DNA from: Cohnella silvisoli
Lineage (GTDB): Bacteria; Bacillota; Bacilli; Paenibacillales; Paenibacillaceae
Length of the DNA stretch: 64,000 bases
NCBI RefSeq assembly: GCF_021190915.1
Contig: NZ_JAIOAP010000002.1
Location: forward strand, 124,001 to 188,000
Reading direction: 5' to 3'
Of the stretch, positions 1 through 8,965 are shown one piece after another. How positions within the stretch are numbered: the stretch's first letter is position 1; every line of letters starts with the position of its first letter. A program made the position numbers and the translations under genes. The notes beneath the pieces were generated by a model that was given only the letters and a program-made list of their open reading frames with translations, had not been told where the DNA came from and made no database searches.

Positions 1-48
1 CATATGTAGGCGGAGAGGAAGGAATCCTCCCTTTGGTAATGCCGCTCA

Positions 49-609
49 TTAAACGGTTCCTTTCTCCCAACCCAGCTTATCGAGCAACAAGCGCCTATGA
101 TTCAAACTCAGGTCAAAGTACGGGAATTTATTTTGGTTGATCAGATCCATGAGACGTCCGGCCGTTTTCTGCGCCATTGCGGAATCGCGCGGGGTGATCT
201 GGCCTTCGTCCAACGCTTCTTCCAGCTCATCCTCGTCTAGCAGCAGTTTCTCGCCCGTCGGCAGCACGACGATGTCCAAGAACAGATCGTCGAACCACGG
301 CACCTGTTGATCCGTCAGCCCTTGGATTTTGCAAATATCGATGTACCACTGAACGACTTGGCCTTTATCATCGAACATCGTCGTCACTACGAAATGCTCT
401 CCTCTTGGAAAATGCTGCATCCAAAGGTACCCGCGATCCGCTAAACACATCCGCCGTCCATTGTATTCCTTCCATAGCGGATCCCGAAGCTCATGAATGC
501 GATATAGGGTCACGAACCCCCTGAAATGCGGCTCATCCATCGGGATGCATGCGTAGCTCTTTTTCAATATGCGCCGCCAATTGGCGCGATCCGAAAATTT
601 ACGTTTCAT
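49..609 (-). CDS. DUF402 domain protein
   Basis: The protein is about 186 residues and matches the DUF402/YgaC-type family (nucleoside di/triphosphate phosphatase-like fold) by the opening MKRKFSDRANW, the central tryptophan-rich strand with WYIDICK and the acidic LLDEDELEEAL segment. Members of this fold hydrolyse nucleotides or act in RNA metabolism; the substrate here cannot be read. The ORF stays open 43 codons further upstream, but ATG at 609 is preferred because AAAGGAAAG lies just before it and because family members start here. The gene stands alone after the penicillin-binding protein gene and its terminator. Confidence 0.8.
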   Translation of the reverse strand: MKRKFSDRANWRRILKKSYACIPMDEPHFRGFVTLYRIHELRDPLWKEYNGRRMCLADRGYLWMQHFPRGEHFVVTTMFDDKGQVVQWYIDICKIQGLTDQQVPWFDDLFLDIVVLPTGEKLLLDEDELEEALDEGQITPRDSAMAQKTAGRLMDLINQNKFPYFDLSLNHRRLLLDKLGWEKGTV

Positions 610-738
610 GCCGACTTTCCTTTCCGTCCGTCCAACGTTAGAGTAGAAAACACGTTGCCTGCAAGGCAACTCCATATATTCAAAGCTTACCACAAGTTGC
701 CTTCCCGAACCAGTTGGCACCTTCCCTAACAACGACAA

Positions 739-776
739 AAAAGCAGCTGATCCTTTATTCCGGATCAGCTGCTTTT
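739..776 (-). terminator. Rho-independent terminator of the PBP gene
   Basis: A 15-bp perfect stem (739-753 with 762-776, 8-base loop) is followed on the minus strand by a run of T. It lies 23 bp past the stop of the class A penicillin-binding protein gene and separates it from the DUF402 gene. Confidence 0.85.
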
Positions 777-798
777 ATCGCCCGTTCACCTCAAAACC

Positions 799-3288
799 TT
801 AAGGCGAAGGGGAATTGCTCGGTGTTGGACTATCGGTAGGCGACGGGCTCGGAGACGGGCTTGTCGACGGATCCGGGCTTGTCGACGGGTCCGGCGATGG
901 CGATTCGCCCGGAATGATAATATCTATCGGCGGTTCCGATGATTGTTCAGGCGGCGGACTTTCCCCGCCTTCTTCGGTTCCGGGAGACGGTGTCGCCTCC
1001 AAGCCGGTCGATACCGTGACCACGATTTGCTCCGACGGCTCGCTTTCCAATTTATTCTTCGCTTGGAACGCCGTTACGTAATAACTAAACGTCTGATCCG
1101 GCAATATCGCAAGATCGTCGTAAGCAGGGTCCGCCGTTTCCGCAAGCAACTTGAATTCGGCTTCTCCTTCACCTTTGCGGTACACTTTGTAGGTGATGCC
1201 TTCGCCTTCGACCGGCGCCCAGCTCAGTTCGATCGATACGAGTTCAGGCGAGTACACGCCGGTAAATCCGCTGACCCCCTTAAGCTTCTGCACATCCTGA
1301 ACTCCCTCAGGTTTAGGGAAGTTCTTGCGATCCACCCCTTCGAGAGCTTTTGACATAACCGCTGAGAACATCGCGGCAGCCTGGCCGCTGCTTTTCTTCA
1401 AGTAGTGGTCTCTGTCGGTTTTGTCATAGCCGAACCATATCGCGGCTGTCCACTCAGGAGTGTAGCCGACGAACCATACATCGCGGTTTCCGCTTGTTTT
1501 GAAGCCCGGGATGCCGGCTTGCGTCGTTCCGGTTTTCCCCGCGATCGGACGGCTGCCGAATTTGGCTCTAACGCCGGTTCCCCCTTGCTGAACGACCCCT
1601 TGAAGAATGTCCGTTACGTAATAGGCCGTAAACGGGTTCATTACCTGTTTGGCTTTTGGCGAGTCATATTCATACACCGTATCGCCATTGCTATTCTTGA
1701 TCGATAAAATGCTATGCGGGTCTTCAAGCTTTCCGCCATTGGCGAACGCACCGTATGCTCTAACCATTTGCAACGGGGTAACTCCATTCGTCAGGCCGCC
1801 AAGAGCAACGGACAGGTTGCGGTCGTCTTTGCCGAGCTTGATCCCCAGCTTTTCCGCGAAGGAGAGCCCTTTGCTTATGCCGATCTGATTGAGCAACCAT
1901 ACGGCCGATACGTTTCGCGACTCCTTAATCGCTTGCCTCATCGGAATGGCGCCCAAATATTGATTTTTATTGGAATTCGACGGGCAGTACTTGCCGTTAT
2001 CGAAGCACTGTTTAACGTCCTGCACGGTCGTCCACGGGAAGAAGTCCCCCGTCTCGATAGCCGGACCGTAATCGATTATGGGCTTGAAGGAAGAACCGGG
2101 CTGGCGCTGCTGCGTCACGCGGTTCAATCCTTGCTTCTCGTAATCGCGTCCGCCGACCATTGCGATAAGAGATCCGTCATGCTGATCCATGATAACCATG
2201 GAGCCCTGCACTTGCCTTTCGTCTTTGCTTTTCTCGAACCTGTCGTCCTTGGCGAATTCAGCTTCCATTACGGATTGGGCTTTAGTATTGATCGTAGTTT
2301 TAATCGTATAGCCTGCGCTAAGCAACTCTTCCTCGCTTAGGCCGGTTTTTTCTTTCGCTTCGTCCACGACATAATCAACATACGTCAAATATTTGCCTTT
2401 CTGCCCAGATGATGCTACCGGTTTATACACCGCTGCAGCCGCCTTATCCTTCTCTTCCTGAGTAATGAGTCCTTGATCGAGCATAAGGCTAAGCACGACG
2501 CCCCGGCGCTCCATCGATTTCTCGGGATTAGCAATTGGGTTATACACCCCCGGTGCCTTCGGAATACCAGCCAACGTGGCGATCTGCCACAACTCTAATT
2601 TGTGAAGATCGGACACTCCGAAATAAAATTTAGCCGCCGTCTTCACGCCATATTGCCCTTTGCCGAAGTAAATCCGGTTCAAGTACAGCTCGAGAATCTC
2701 TTGCTTGCTTTTCTTCTGCTCCAAAGCCAGGGCAATGGATGCTTCCGTCCCTTTGCGGAAAACGGTTTTGTCCGCGTTCAAGAACAGGTTCTTCGCCAGT
2801 TGCTGCGTAATGGTGCTTGCGCCTTCCACGGCGCTTCTGGCGATAACATCTTTCACTAGCGCCCGTCCGATCCCGAGCAGGTCAACACCGTTATGCTCAT
2901 AGAACCGCTTGTCTTCGGTGGCTATGAAAGCATCCTGTACCAGCTTCGGAATCTCGCCGAAAGGAACGAACTCCCGATTTCCTTCCGCTACGTACAGCTT
3001 AGCGACTTGATTGTCGTTCCGGTCCACGATAACGGATGCTTGATCCAAATTCAATTTATTGATATTCGCGCTCAGTATTCGTTCCCCATTTAGAATAACT
3101 AGCAAGTATCCCACGACCGCGCATACGATTGCGAACAACGCTACGAAAAATAACCAGATGAGTGCGGCTTTTTTTCTCCCTTTGCGGGGACCTTTGCCTT
3201 TGCCGTTCCCATTTCCCTTAGCTTTACTGGCCTGCTTAACCCGCCCGCCTGTCATACCTGCATTGCCTTGAACTTCAGGTTGGTTCAT
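799..3288 (-). CDS. Class A penicillin-binding protein (PBP1 type)
   Basis: This bifunctional peptidoglycan synthase of 829 residues polymerises glycan strands and cross-links peptides outside the membrane. A basic Lys/Gly-rich cytoplasmic tail (1-40) precedes one membrane segment (about 43-66). The GT51 transglycosylase shows EDKRFYEH at 125-132 and STITQQLAKNLFL near 158-170. The transpeptidase has SSFK with catalytic Ser399, SRN at 457-459 and KTG at 585-587. A fibronectin-III-like module (about 680-760) and a Pro/Ser/Thr-rich tail with repeated SPDPST units follow; these are common extras in Paenibacillaceae PBP1 proteins. ATG at 3288 follows an AAGGGGAG site. It is transcribed separately from hfq, which has its own terminator. 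Confidence 0.95.
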   Translation of the reverse strand: MNQPEVQGNAGMTGGRVKQASKAKGNGNGKGKGPRKGRKKAALIWLFFVALFAIVCAVVGYLLVILNGERILSANINKLNLDQASVIVDRNDNQVAKLYVAEGNREFVPFGEIPKLVQDAFIATEDKRFYEHNGVDLLGIGRALVKDVIARSAVEGASTITQQLAKNLFLNADKTVFRKGTEASIALALEQKKSKQEILELYLNRIYFGKGQYGVKTAAKFYFGVSDLHKLELWQIATLAGIPKAPGVYNPIANPEKSMERRGVVLSLMLDQGLITQEEKDKAAAAVYKPVASSGQKGKYLTYVDYVVDEAKEKTGLSEEELLSAGYTIKTTINTKAQSVMEAEFAKDDRFEKSKDERQVQGSMVIMDQHDGSLIAMVGGRDYEKQGLNRVTQQRQPGSSFKPIIDYGPAIETGDFFPWTTVQDVKQCFDNGKYCPSNSNKNQYLGAIPMRQAIKESRNVSAVWLLNQIGISKGLSFAEKLGIKLGKDDRNLSVALGGLTNGVTPLQMVRAYGAFANGGKLEDPHSILSIKNSNGDTVYEYDSPKAKQVMNPFTAYYVTDILQGVVQQGGTGVRAKFGSRPIAGKTGTTQAGIPGFKTSGNRDVWFVGYTPEWTAAIWFGYDKTDRDHYLKKSSGQAAAMFSAVMSKALEGVDRKNFPKPEGVQDVQKLKGVSGFTGVYSPELVSIELSWAPVEGEGITYKVYRKGEGEAEFKLLAETADPAYDDLAILPDQTFSYYVTAFQAKNKLESEPSEQIVVTVSTGLEATPSPGTEEGGESPPPEQSSEPPIDIIIPGESPSPDPSTSPDPSTSPSPSPSPTDSPTPSNSPSP

Positions 3289-3383
3289 CTTGTTCTCCCC
3301 TTCTATCTAATACTCTCTCTAGTTTATAATTTACCCAAGTCCCGCGGCTTCACCCTGTTGCAGCCGGATATCCCATAAAGAAA

Positions 3384-3407
3384 GAACAACCCGGTGAAGG
3401 GTTGCTC
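3384..3407 (-). terminator. Probable hfq terminator
   Basis: An imperfect stem (3384-3392 with 3399-3407, loop GGTGAA) is followed on the minus strand by TTCTTTCTTT. It lies about 95 bp beyond the hfq stop, so the orphan CRISPR-like repeat at 3457-3488 would be inside the hfq 3' UTR. Confidence 0.65.
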
Positions 3408-3456
3408 AAGTTCCGGCCTATTCTGTTAGACGTTTGTTGCGATGGAAAAGTTTCGC

Positions 3457-3488
3457 GTTTCAATCCACGCCCCCACACGGGGAACGAC
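3457..3488 (-). repeat. Solitary type I-C-like CRISPR repeat
   Basis: The 32-bp sequence, read on the minus strand, begins GTCGTTCCCCGTGTGGGG and ends GCGTGGATTGAAAC. It has the CCCC-GTGT-GGGG hairpin and the ATTGAAAC 3' end of type I-C (Cas5d-processed) repeats. Only one copy is present: no second repeat at spacer distance, no cas gene and no leader were seen. It starts 11 bp after the hfq stop codon, in the sense orientation of the hfq transcript. Confidence 0.7.
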
Positions 3489-3499
3489 ACGACGCCGAA

Positions 3500-3742
3500 T
3501 CAGTTGTCAGTTCCGTTGTCTTGCTGCATGAGGGACACATTGCGCTGTGGCATGAACGTGCTTATCGCATGTTTGTATACCATTTGCTGACGGCCCTCGC
3601 TGTCGATTACGATGGTGAAGTTGTCAAAGGCGCGAACGACGCCGCGGATTTGAAACCCGTTGGTCAAATAAACAGTGACCGGAATGCTGTCTTTGCGAAG
3701 TTGATTGAGAAATGTATCCTGGATGTTAATGGACTTGTTCAT
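3500..3742 (-). CDS. hfq: RNA chaperone Hfq
   Basis: This 80-residue protein is Hfq, an Sm-fold hexameric RNA-binding protein. It shows the Sm1 strand set ([21 protein letters not shown]...[13 protein letters not shown]) and the Sm2 signature YKHAIST. ATG at 3742 is chosen, not the longer open frame to 3784, because [13 protein letters not shown] is the conserved start and GGGGG lies 8 bases before it. It follows miaA by 32 bp in the same transcript, the common miaA-hfq order. The C-terminal tail after the Sm core is short, as usual in Firmicutes. The 3' UTR carries a CRISPR-like repeat. Confidence 0.97.
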   Translation of the reverse strand: MNKSINIQDTFLNQLRKDSIPVTVYLTNGFQIRGVVRAFDNFTIVIDSEGRQQMVYKHAISTFMPQRNVSLMQQDNGTDN

Positions 3743-3774
3743 TGGCCGTAAACCCCCATCGCCACAAAAAATAT

Positions 3775-4761
3775 TTATGAACAAATATATTCAAGATCAA
3801 GCGGAAACTTTCCTGCTATTATAGCACATATCTTCGCGAAAAGTTCGCTGTTTTTTGTTTCGCCTCCGATATCGACCCATTCCAAGGCTTTCATATGGCG
3901 AAACCACGACAATTGTCTTTTGGCAAAATGCCTCGTATCCCGCTTGAGAACTTCAACCGCGGAGTCATAATCTGTCTCCCCTGCCAAATATGCGGCGATC
4001 TCCTTATACCCGAGCCCTCGCATGGAAACCGCGTCCCGCGGAACGCCTTGTTTAAGCAGAGAACTCACCTCTTCTACCAAGCCATTAGCAAGCATATGAT
4101 CCACGCGCTCTTCGATTCGGCGATACAAATCCGCGCGATCCATCGTCAACCCGATGATGCAAAGCCGATAAGGAGATGTTTTGTCGTCTCCGCGGGATTG
4201 TTCCTGCAAGGAGGATAACGGCTTACCCGTCAGGTGGTACACTTCGAGCGCACGGATAACTCTCCCTTCATCGTTGTAATGGATTTTCGCAGCTGCTACG
4301 GGGTCGATGGCGAACAATCGGTCGTGCAAAGCCTGCGGCCCCTGTTCAAGCGCATACGCCCTCATTTCCGCCCGGAACGGTTCGCTGGCGCCTATGTCCT
4401 GGAATTGAAACCCGTAGCAGACGGATTCCACATATAATCCTGTACCCCCTACGATGAAGGGTAAACGGCCCCGATTATGGATTTCTTGAATTTTTTGTGT
4501 ACAAACGCTTTGGAACTCCGAAACGGAAAAAGGGTGCTCCGGCTCGCAAATGTCGATAAGATGATGGGGAACGCCTTCCCTGTCTTCCTGCATCAGCTTC
4601 GCTGTCCCTATGTCCATGCGACGATACACCTGCATGGAATCCCCGCTGATGATTTCCGCGTTTAGCGATTTGGCGATTTGCAGGCTGAGCGCGGTTTTGC
4701 CTACAGCGGTAGGCCCCACCAATACGAGCAGCGGTGGACGGTTATCCGTCTCGTCAGTCAA
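3775..4761 (-). CDS. miaA: tRNA dimethylallyltransferase MiaA
   Basis: MiaA transfers a dimethylallyl group to N6 of A37 in tRNAs that read codons starting with U. The P-loop GPTAVGKT lies near residue 16, followed by [18 protein letters not shown] and IVGGTGLYV, all diagnostic. The length of 328 residues is normal. The start codon is TTG at 4761, inside the last codons of the upstream methyltransferase gene; GGGGTGAT sits 7-8 bases before it and no in-frame ATG is better placed. The 8-bp overlap suggests translational coupling in the mutS-mutL-miaA-hfq run. Confidence 0.96.
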   Translation of the reverse strand: MTDETDNRPPLLVLVGPTAVGKTALSLQIAKSLNAEIISGDSMQVYRRMDIGTAKLMQEDREGVPHHLIDICEPEHPFSVSEFQSVCTQKIQEIHNRGRLPFIVGGTGLYVESVCYGFQFQDIGASEPFRAEMRAYALEQGPQALHDRLFAIDPVAAAKIHYNDEGRVIRALEVYHLTGKPLSSLQEQSRGDDKTSPYRLCIIGLTMDRADLYRRIEERVDHMLANGLVEEVSSLLKQGVPRDAVSMRGLGYKEIAAYLAGETDYDSAVEVLKRDTRHFAKRQLSWFRHMKALEWVDIGGETKNSELFAKICAIIAGKFPLDLEYICS

Positions 4762-5530
4762 TGTCTATCACCCCGTAAGCGACCGCTGAAGCTGACACCC
4801 GGACAAGGCGAAAGCCAAGCCGCTCGAATTGTCCGCTGTCGCGATGATCTTTAAGCACAACCTTCTTGCGCGCGATTCGAATCGCGTCTTTCACGGCCTC
4901 CGCGGACAGCGGTTCTCTTATTGCTTGAGACCTTAGCGGAACAATGGAACTGGACGTCGTTACCGGCTTCTCGAACATCGGATCGAAATAGACGACATCG
5001 GCGCTCTTATCTTCCATGCGTTGCAGGATTGACCGATGTTCGCCATGGACGGTCCGAATCGCGCGCATCGCTTCATCGATATCGGCCAAGCCCGTCTCAT
5101 ACGTTTGCAGCCCTTCCCTCACGATCGCGTGAAGAACCCTTGATGCTTCGATGGCGATGACCTTCCCCTGCGTGCCTGCCGCATAACTGAACACGAGCGC
5201 ATCGGAGCATAGTCCCGCCGTGCAATCCAGCACCGTGTCTCCCTCCGCAACGCCAGATACCGTTAATAACGTATCGTTCCCGCCGGTTCTTAGTCTCTTC
5301 AGCCGAACAAGCGCCATACTCGGATGAAAATAAAACGGATGCTGCCCCTCCTGCAAAAGCCGGACTTCTCGTGGGCTCACGACTACGATTTCATCTACGG
5401 CCCACATCGCATACAGGGCTCGGATCGTCTTGTTGGAGCGTGGAACATAGGACGCATGCAGCTCATCCGCCAGCCGTTTGGCTCGTTCGACGGTATCCGC
5501 TTCAGGGCGTTCCGATGTCGTGACGATCAA
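4754..5530 (-). CDS. RsmJ-like class I SAM-dependent methyltransferase
   Basis: The 258-residue protein has a Rossmann SAM-binding motif, VLDCTAGLCSDALV, near residue 110 and an acidic VIAIEAS strand after it. The catalytic-region motif VVYFDPMFEKP resembles DPMFP of the RsmJ (16S rRNA G1516) family. The substrate is therefore likely RNA but is not proven. The gene overlaps mutL by 4 bp at its start and miaA by 8 bp at its end, and sits between these genes as in related Paenibacillus genomes (recalled, not searched). Confidence 0.85.
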   Translation of the reverse strand: MIVTTSERPEADTVERAKRLADELHASYVPRSNKTIRALYAMWAVDEIVVVSPREVRLLQEGQHPFYFHPSMALVRLKRLRTGGNDTLLTVSGVAEGDTVLDCTAGLCSDALVFSYAAGTQGKVIAIEASRVLHAIVREGLQTYETGLADIDEAMRAIRTVHGEHRSILQRMEDKSADVVYFDPMFEKPVTTSSSIVPLRSQAIREPLSAEAVKDAIRIARKKVVLKDHRDSGQFERLGFRLVRVSASAVAYGVIDID

Positions 5531-7494
5531 GACATCACCCGCTTAAACATTTTTTCGAGCTCGTACGTGCTGAAGCTGACGACGATCGGCCGGCCATGCG
5601 GACAAGTATAAGGCTGACGACAAGCGCCTAGCCGCTCTAACAGCTTATCTCCCGATTCTCTCGTCAATGCTTGATTGGCTTTAATGGAAGCTTTGCACGA
5701 ACACATAATCGCCGCTTTCTCCCTCAGTACGTGCAGATCCACGCTCCGTTCTTGAATGACCCATTCCGCCATCTCCCGAACGACGGCCGCCTCGTCTCCG
5801 CCCGGAAACCAATGAGGGACGGCACGTATAATAAAGGTATTTCCACCGAAGTCCTCCATGTATACGCCCGCGCTCTGAAATGCCGCTAAACGCCCTCGAA
5901 GGACCGAGCTTTCATCCGGAGCAAACTCTAGAGTTACGGGGAGGAGCAACTCCTGGCTCGCCTCGTCCGGTCGACCAAATTTGTCGTAGTAATACTCGTA
6001 ATGGATTCGTTCGTGCGCCGCATGCTGATCGATTAAATACAAGCCGTTCGCGTTCTGGGCGACTATGTACGTGCCGTGAAGTTGGCCGATCCAACTGAGC
6101 TCCGGAAAATCGGGTACTAGCGGCTTTACTTCCGGTGCGGCAAAAGCGGATTTCCAAATGTCCTCCGGAATCCGATCGGGAGCAATTTCAGGAGCAGGAC
6201 GCGCAAATCCCCTATCGGTTGAAAATGCGCTTTTTTCGCTCGAGTAGAATGTTTTATCAGGTGTACGTTCATTCCTATCGTTCGAATAACTTGTTGGTGA
6301 CGTGCCCCAATCGTTGGAGCGTGCTGGCAGATCTGCTTTTGATTCATAGCCCGCTACAGCTTCCCTAACTTGAGCCTCGTCCAATTGAACGGTAGCAGCA
6401 GACTCTGCTTGAGCAGGAAGAGAGGCGGGAACCTGAAACCGGATTTGATCCTGAACCCAAGCATTCGGCTTCGCCGTGCGAACGGCCGCTCCTGACGGAA
6501 TGTAAGCTTGGCTGCTCAACGCTTTCTTGATCGCATCCTCGACAAATGTCCTCAGCTCGTTCTCCTTGCTGAACCGCACCTCCAACTTAGCCGGATGTAC
6601 GTTCACGTCCACCAGCGTCGGATGCATCTTCAGGTCCAGCACCGATAGTGGATAACGGTGCAGCGGCAACAGCGTATGGTAGGCCTGCATGAGCGGTTGT
6701 ACGATCGCTTGGCTGCGAACGTATCTTCCGTTAACCAAGACGGTAACCGCGTTACGATTCGCCCGTGTTTCGATAGGAAGCGCCGTTAAGCCTACGATCG
6801 AGTAATCAGGGTTCTCTTCTTTTATATCCAGCATGGCTTTCGCCGAGGAGGTACCGTAAATGGCCGCAACCACCTGCCGTAAATCCCCGTTGCCGGGCGT
6901 ACGGAGCAAATTATTCCCGTTATGGGCGAAAGTAAACGCGATGTCCGGCCTTGCGAGCGATTGGCGGTAAACAACATCGGATAGATGTCCCAGCTCCGTC
7001 TGTATCGTCTTCATATACTTGAGTCGGGCAGGCGTATTATAGAACAAATCCCTCACGACCATCTCGGTGCCTTTTGGGGCGTTCGTTTCCCTATTCGCAA
7101 GAATAGTGCCGCCTTCGATTTCGACGAATTGGCCTAGCCCGCTATCGTCCGTTGCACTCACGCATTTCACCTTGGCAACGGCGGCTATGCTGGGCAGAGC
7201 TTCTCCCCGAAACCCGAGCGTAGCAATCTGGAATAGATCCTTGCTTGTCGCAATCTTGCTGGTCGCATGGCGCTGGAAAGCCAGAAGCACGTCGTCGGCC
7301 TGAATACCCGTGCCATTGTCGGCGACGCGGAGCAGGTTGAGGCCGCCCTCTTCCGCGGCCACGTCGATACGGGTAGCACCTGCGTCCACCGCATTTTCTA
7401 TTAACTCCTTCAGTACGGAAGCCGGTCGTTCGACCACCTCTCCGGCCGCGATCTGATTCGCCAAATGTTCATCGAGGGGGCGGATAATACCCAT
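5527..7494 (-). CDS. mutL: DNA mismatch repair protein MutL
   Basis: The 655-residue protein has the GHKL ATPase domain: ENAVDAGAT near residue 33, DNGTGI near 58 and GFRGEALPSIAAVAKV near 95. The C-terminal dimerisation domain keeps the metal-dependent endonuclease motif DQHAAHERIHYE, with ACK-type SCKASIKAN and CPHGRPI segments that build the metal site. It is therefore the nicking form of MutL, as in Bacillus and unlike E. coli. The 4-bp overlap with the methyltransferase gene and the nearby mutS indicate co-expression. Confidence 0.97.
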   Translation of the reverse strand: MGIIRPLDEHLANQIAAGEVVERPASVLKELIENAVDAGATRIDVAAEEGGLNLLRVADNGTGIQADDVLLAFQRHATSKIATSKDLFQIATLGFRGEALPSIAAVAKVKCVSATDDSGLGQFVEIEGGTILANRETNAPKGTEMVVRDLFYNTPARLKYMKTIQTELGHLSDVVYRQSLARPDIAFTFAHNGNNLLRTPGNGDLRQVVAAIYGTSSAKAMLDIKEENPDYSIVGLTALPIETRANRNAVTVLVNGRYVRSQAIVQPLMQAYHTLLPLHRYPLSVLDLKMHPTLVDVNVHPAKLEVRFSKENELRTFVEDAIKKALSSQAYIPSGAAVRTAKPNAWVQDQIRFQVPASLPAQAESAATVQLDEAQVREAVAGYESKADLPARSNDWGTSPTSYSNDRNERTPDKTFYSSEKSAFSTDRGFARPAPEIAPDRIPEDIWKSAFAAPEVKPLVPDFPELSWIGQLHGTYIVAQNANGLYLIDQHAAHERIHYEYYYDKFGRPDEASQELLLPVTLEFAPDESSVLRGRLAAFQSAGVYMEDFGGNTFIIRAVPHWFPGGDEAAVVREMAEWVIQERSVDLHVLREKAAIMCSCKASIKANQALTRESGDKLLERLGACRQPYTCPHGRPIVVSFSTYELEKMFKRVMS

Positions 7495-7540
7495 GCCGAC
7501 TCACTCCTTCAGGACGACTGCGTCCCTAATCTATAAACTG

Positions 7541-8965
7541 TTATTTCGCCGCCGAAAGCTTTAACGTTTCTCCCGAACTCGAAAATGTCAAACCCGAATA
7601 CCACTTGGCTAATAACCTTACGTCTATATTCGATTTACCTTCATTGATCTTCAGGTGATAGTCATTTGTCTTAATTGTATGTGTCTGAGTGCCTTTGACA
7701 AGTGAATAAGCATGATTTTTCGTATCGTAAGTCAGCTTCGCGCCAGCTATTGATGCGGCCAGCTTCAGATTGACGTACCATACCGTTTTGTCTTGCCAAG
7801 CCACGCCAGTCTGAGCGATCCGTACTCCGTTAACCGTAAGAACGCCTTTGCCGGAAGTTAACGTAACCCTTTGACCGCCCGCTAAACGATAAGCACCGAT
7901 TAATTGTTCCGCCACGCCTTCTAATACGACGTCTGGCATTAAGCCGATTTTATTGACCTTATGGTCTAGAGGCGTGAAGTACTCTTGAATGGTTACCTTG
8001 AGCATTCCGCCGCTCTGTACGGGAATAATGGATTGCACGACGCCTTTGCCGAAAGTCTTGGTGCCAACCAGCTTTGCAACGCCGTAATCTTGCAATGCGC
8101 CCGCGAGCAATTCCGAAGCGCTAGCCGAATTGCCGTTCACGAGAATGACGACCGGATAAGATTTGGTATCGCCTTTAACCTCGAGCGGGTGATCGTTGCC
8201 ATCGCGATCGCGCATATGGGCCAACACGCCGTCCTTGACGAACAAGCTGGCGATTTCTTGGGCCGTGTTCACGTAACCCCCGCCGTTATTGCGAAGATCG
8301 AGCACCAGGGAGGTGAGTCCGCTTTGCTCCAGCTCGGCCAATTGGCGTTTAACCTGACTGCCCGCATCGGAAGTGAAGCCGGACAAAGCCAAATAGCCGA
8401 CGCCGTTTCCGAGCAAGCGAGTCGTCACAATGGGGATTTGCAACGATTTGCGCGGAATGTTGAATGTTAATGTTTTACCGCTGCGGAAAACGCTAAGGGC
8501 AACGATAGAGCCCGCTTCTCCGCGAATCGCGTTCTGAATGTCGGCAATGGACTTTCCCTTGAACGACTTGGCGTCCGCGGATACAAGAGCGTCCCCGGGC
8601 TGTACGCCTGCCGTTTCCGCCGGACTGCCGGGGATGACGTCCTCTACATAAACGGTTCCCTTCTCTTCGCTCATCACGATGCCGACGCCTACGAACGTTT
8701 GCTCAAGCGCCGAATTAAACGTTTTCCACTGTTCTTCGTCGAAATATTCCGTATAAGGGTCATGAAGCGACTCAACCATTTTATCGATTTCCGTAGCGCT
8801 AAGATCATCATCGTTAGGCTTACTTAGGTGATACTGTTCAAGGAGCTGGCGAACTTCCTTTATTTGTTCGGCGCTTTCCCCGAATACGGCAGGCGTCCAA
8901 ATCGTGAATAGGGCAACCGATAACAGCAGCGCGAGCGATAGTCGTAGTTTCCTTAGAGTCTTCAT
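7541..8965 (-). CDS. S41 (CtpA-type) secreted serine protease
   Basis: An uncleaved or cleaved signal segment (MKTLRKLRLSLALLLSVALF) leads into a PDZ domain (about 75-160) and the S41 catalytic core. The core has NGNSASASELLAGALQDY with the nucleophile Ser, and GTKTFGKGVVQ with the Lys base. The C-terminal 90 residues resemble a copper-amine-oxidase-N-like/stalk domain (LTVNGVRI...VWYVNLKLAASIAGAKLTYD) in place of the peptidoglycan-binding domain often found here. ATG at 8965 follows GCGGGGA and overlaps the mutS stop as ATGA; the open frame extends to 9013 without a better start. The place between mutS and mutL is notable. The substrate is unknown. Confidence 0.9.
   Translation of the reverse strand: MKTLRKLRLSLALLLSVALFTIWTPAVFGESAEQIKEVRQLLEQYHLSKPNDDDLSATEIDKMVESLHDPYTEYFDEEQWKTFNSALEQTFVGVGIVMSEEKGTVYVEDVIPGSPAETAGVQPGDALVSADAKSFKGKSIADIQNAIRGEAGSIVALSVFRSGKTLTFNIPRKSLQIPIVTTRLLGNGVGYLALSGFTSDAGSQVKRQLAELEQSGLTSLVLDLRNNGGGYVNTAQEIASLFVKDGVLAHMRDRDGNDHPLEVKGDTKSYPVVILVNGNSASASELLAGALQDYGVAKLVGTKTFGKGVVQSIIPVQSGGMLKVTIQEYFTPLDHKVNKIGLMPDVVLEGVAEQLIGAYRLAGGQRVTLTSGKGVLTVNGVRIAQTGVAWQDKTVWYVNLKLAASIAGAKLTYDTKNHAYSLVKGTQTHTIKTNDYHLKINEGKSNIDVRLLAKWYSGLTFSSSGETLKLSAAK

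Noticed and set aside
3457..3488. A CRISPR array at the hfq end
   Set aside because: Only one repeat copy is present, with no second copy at spacer distance and no cas genes in the window, so it is listed as a solitary repeat.
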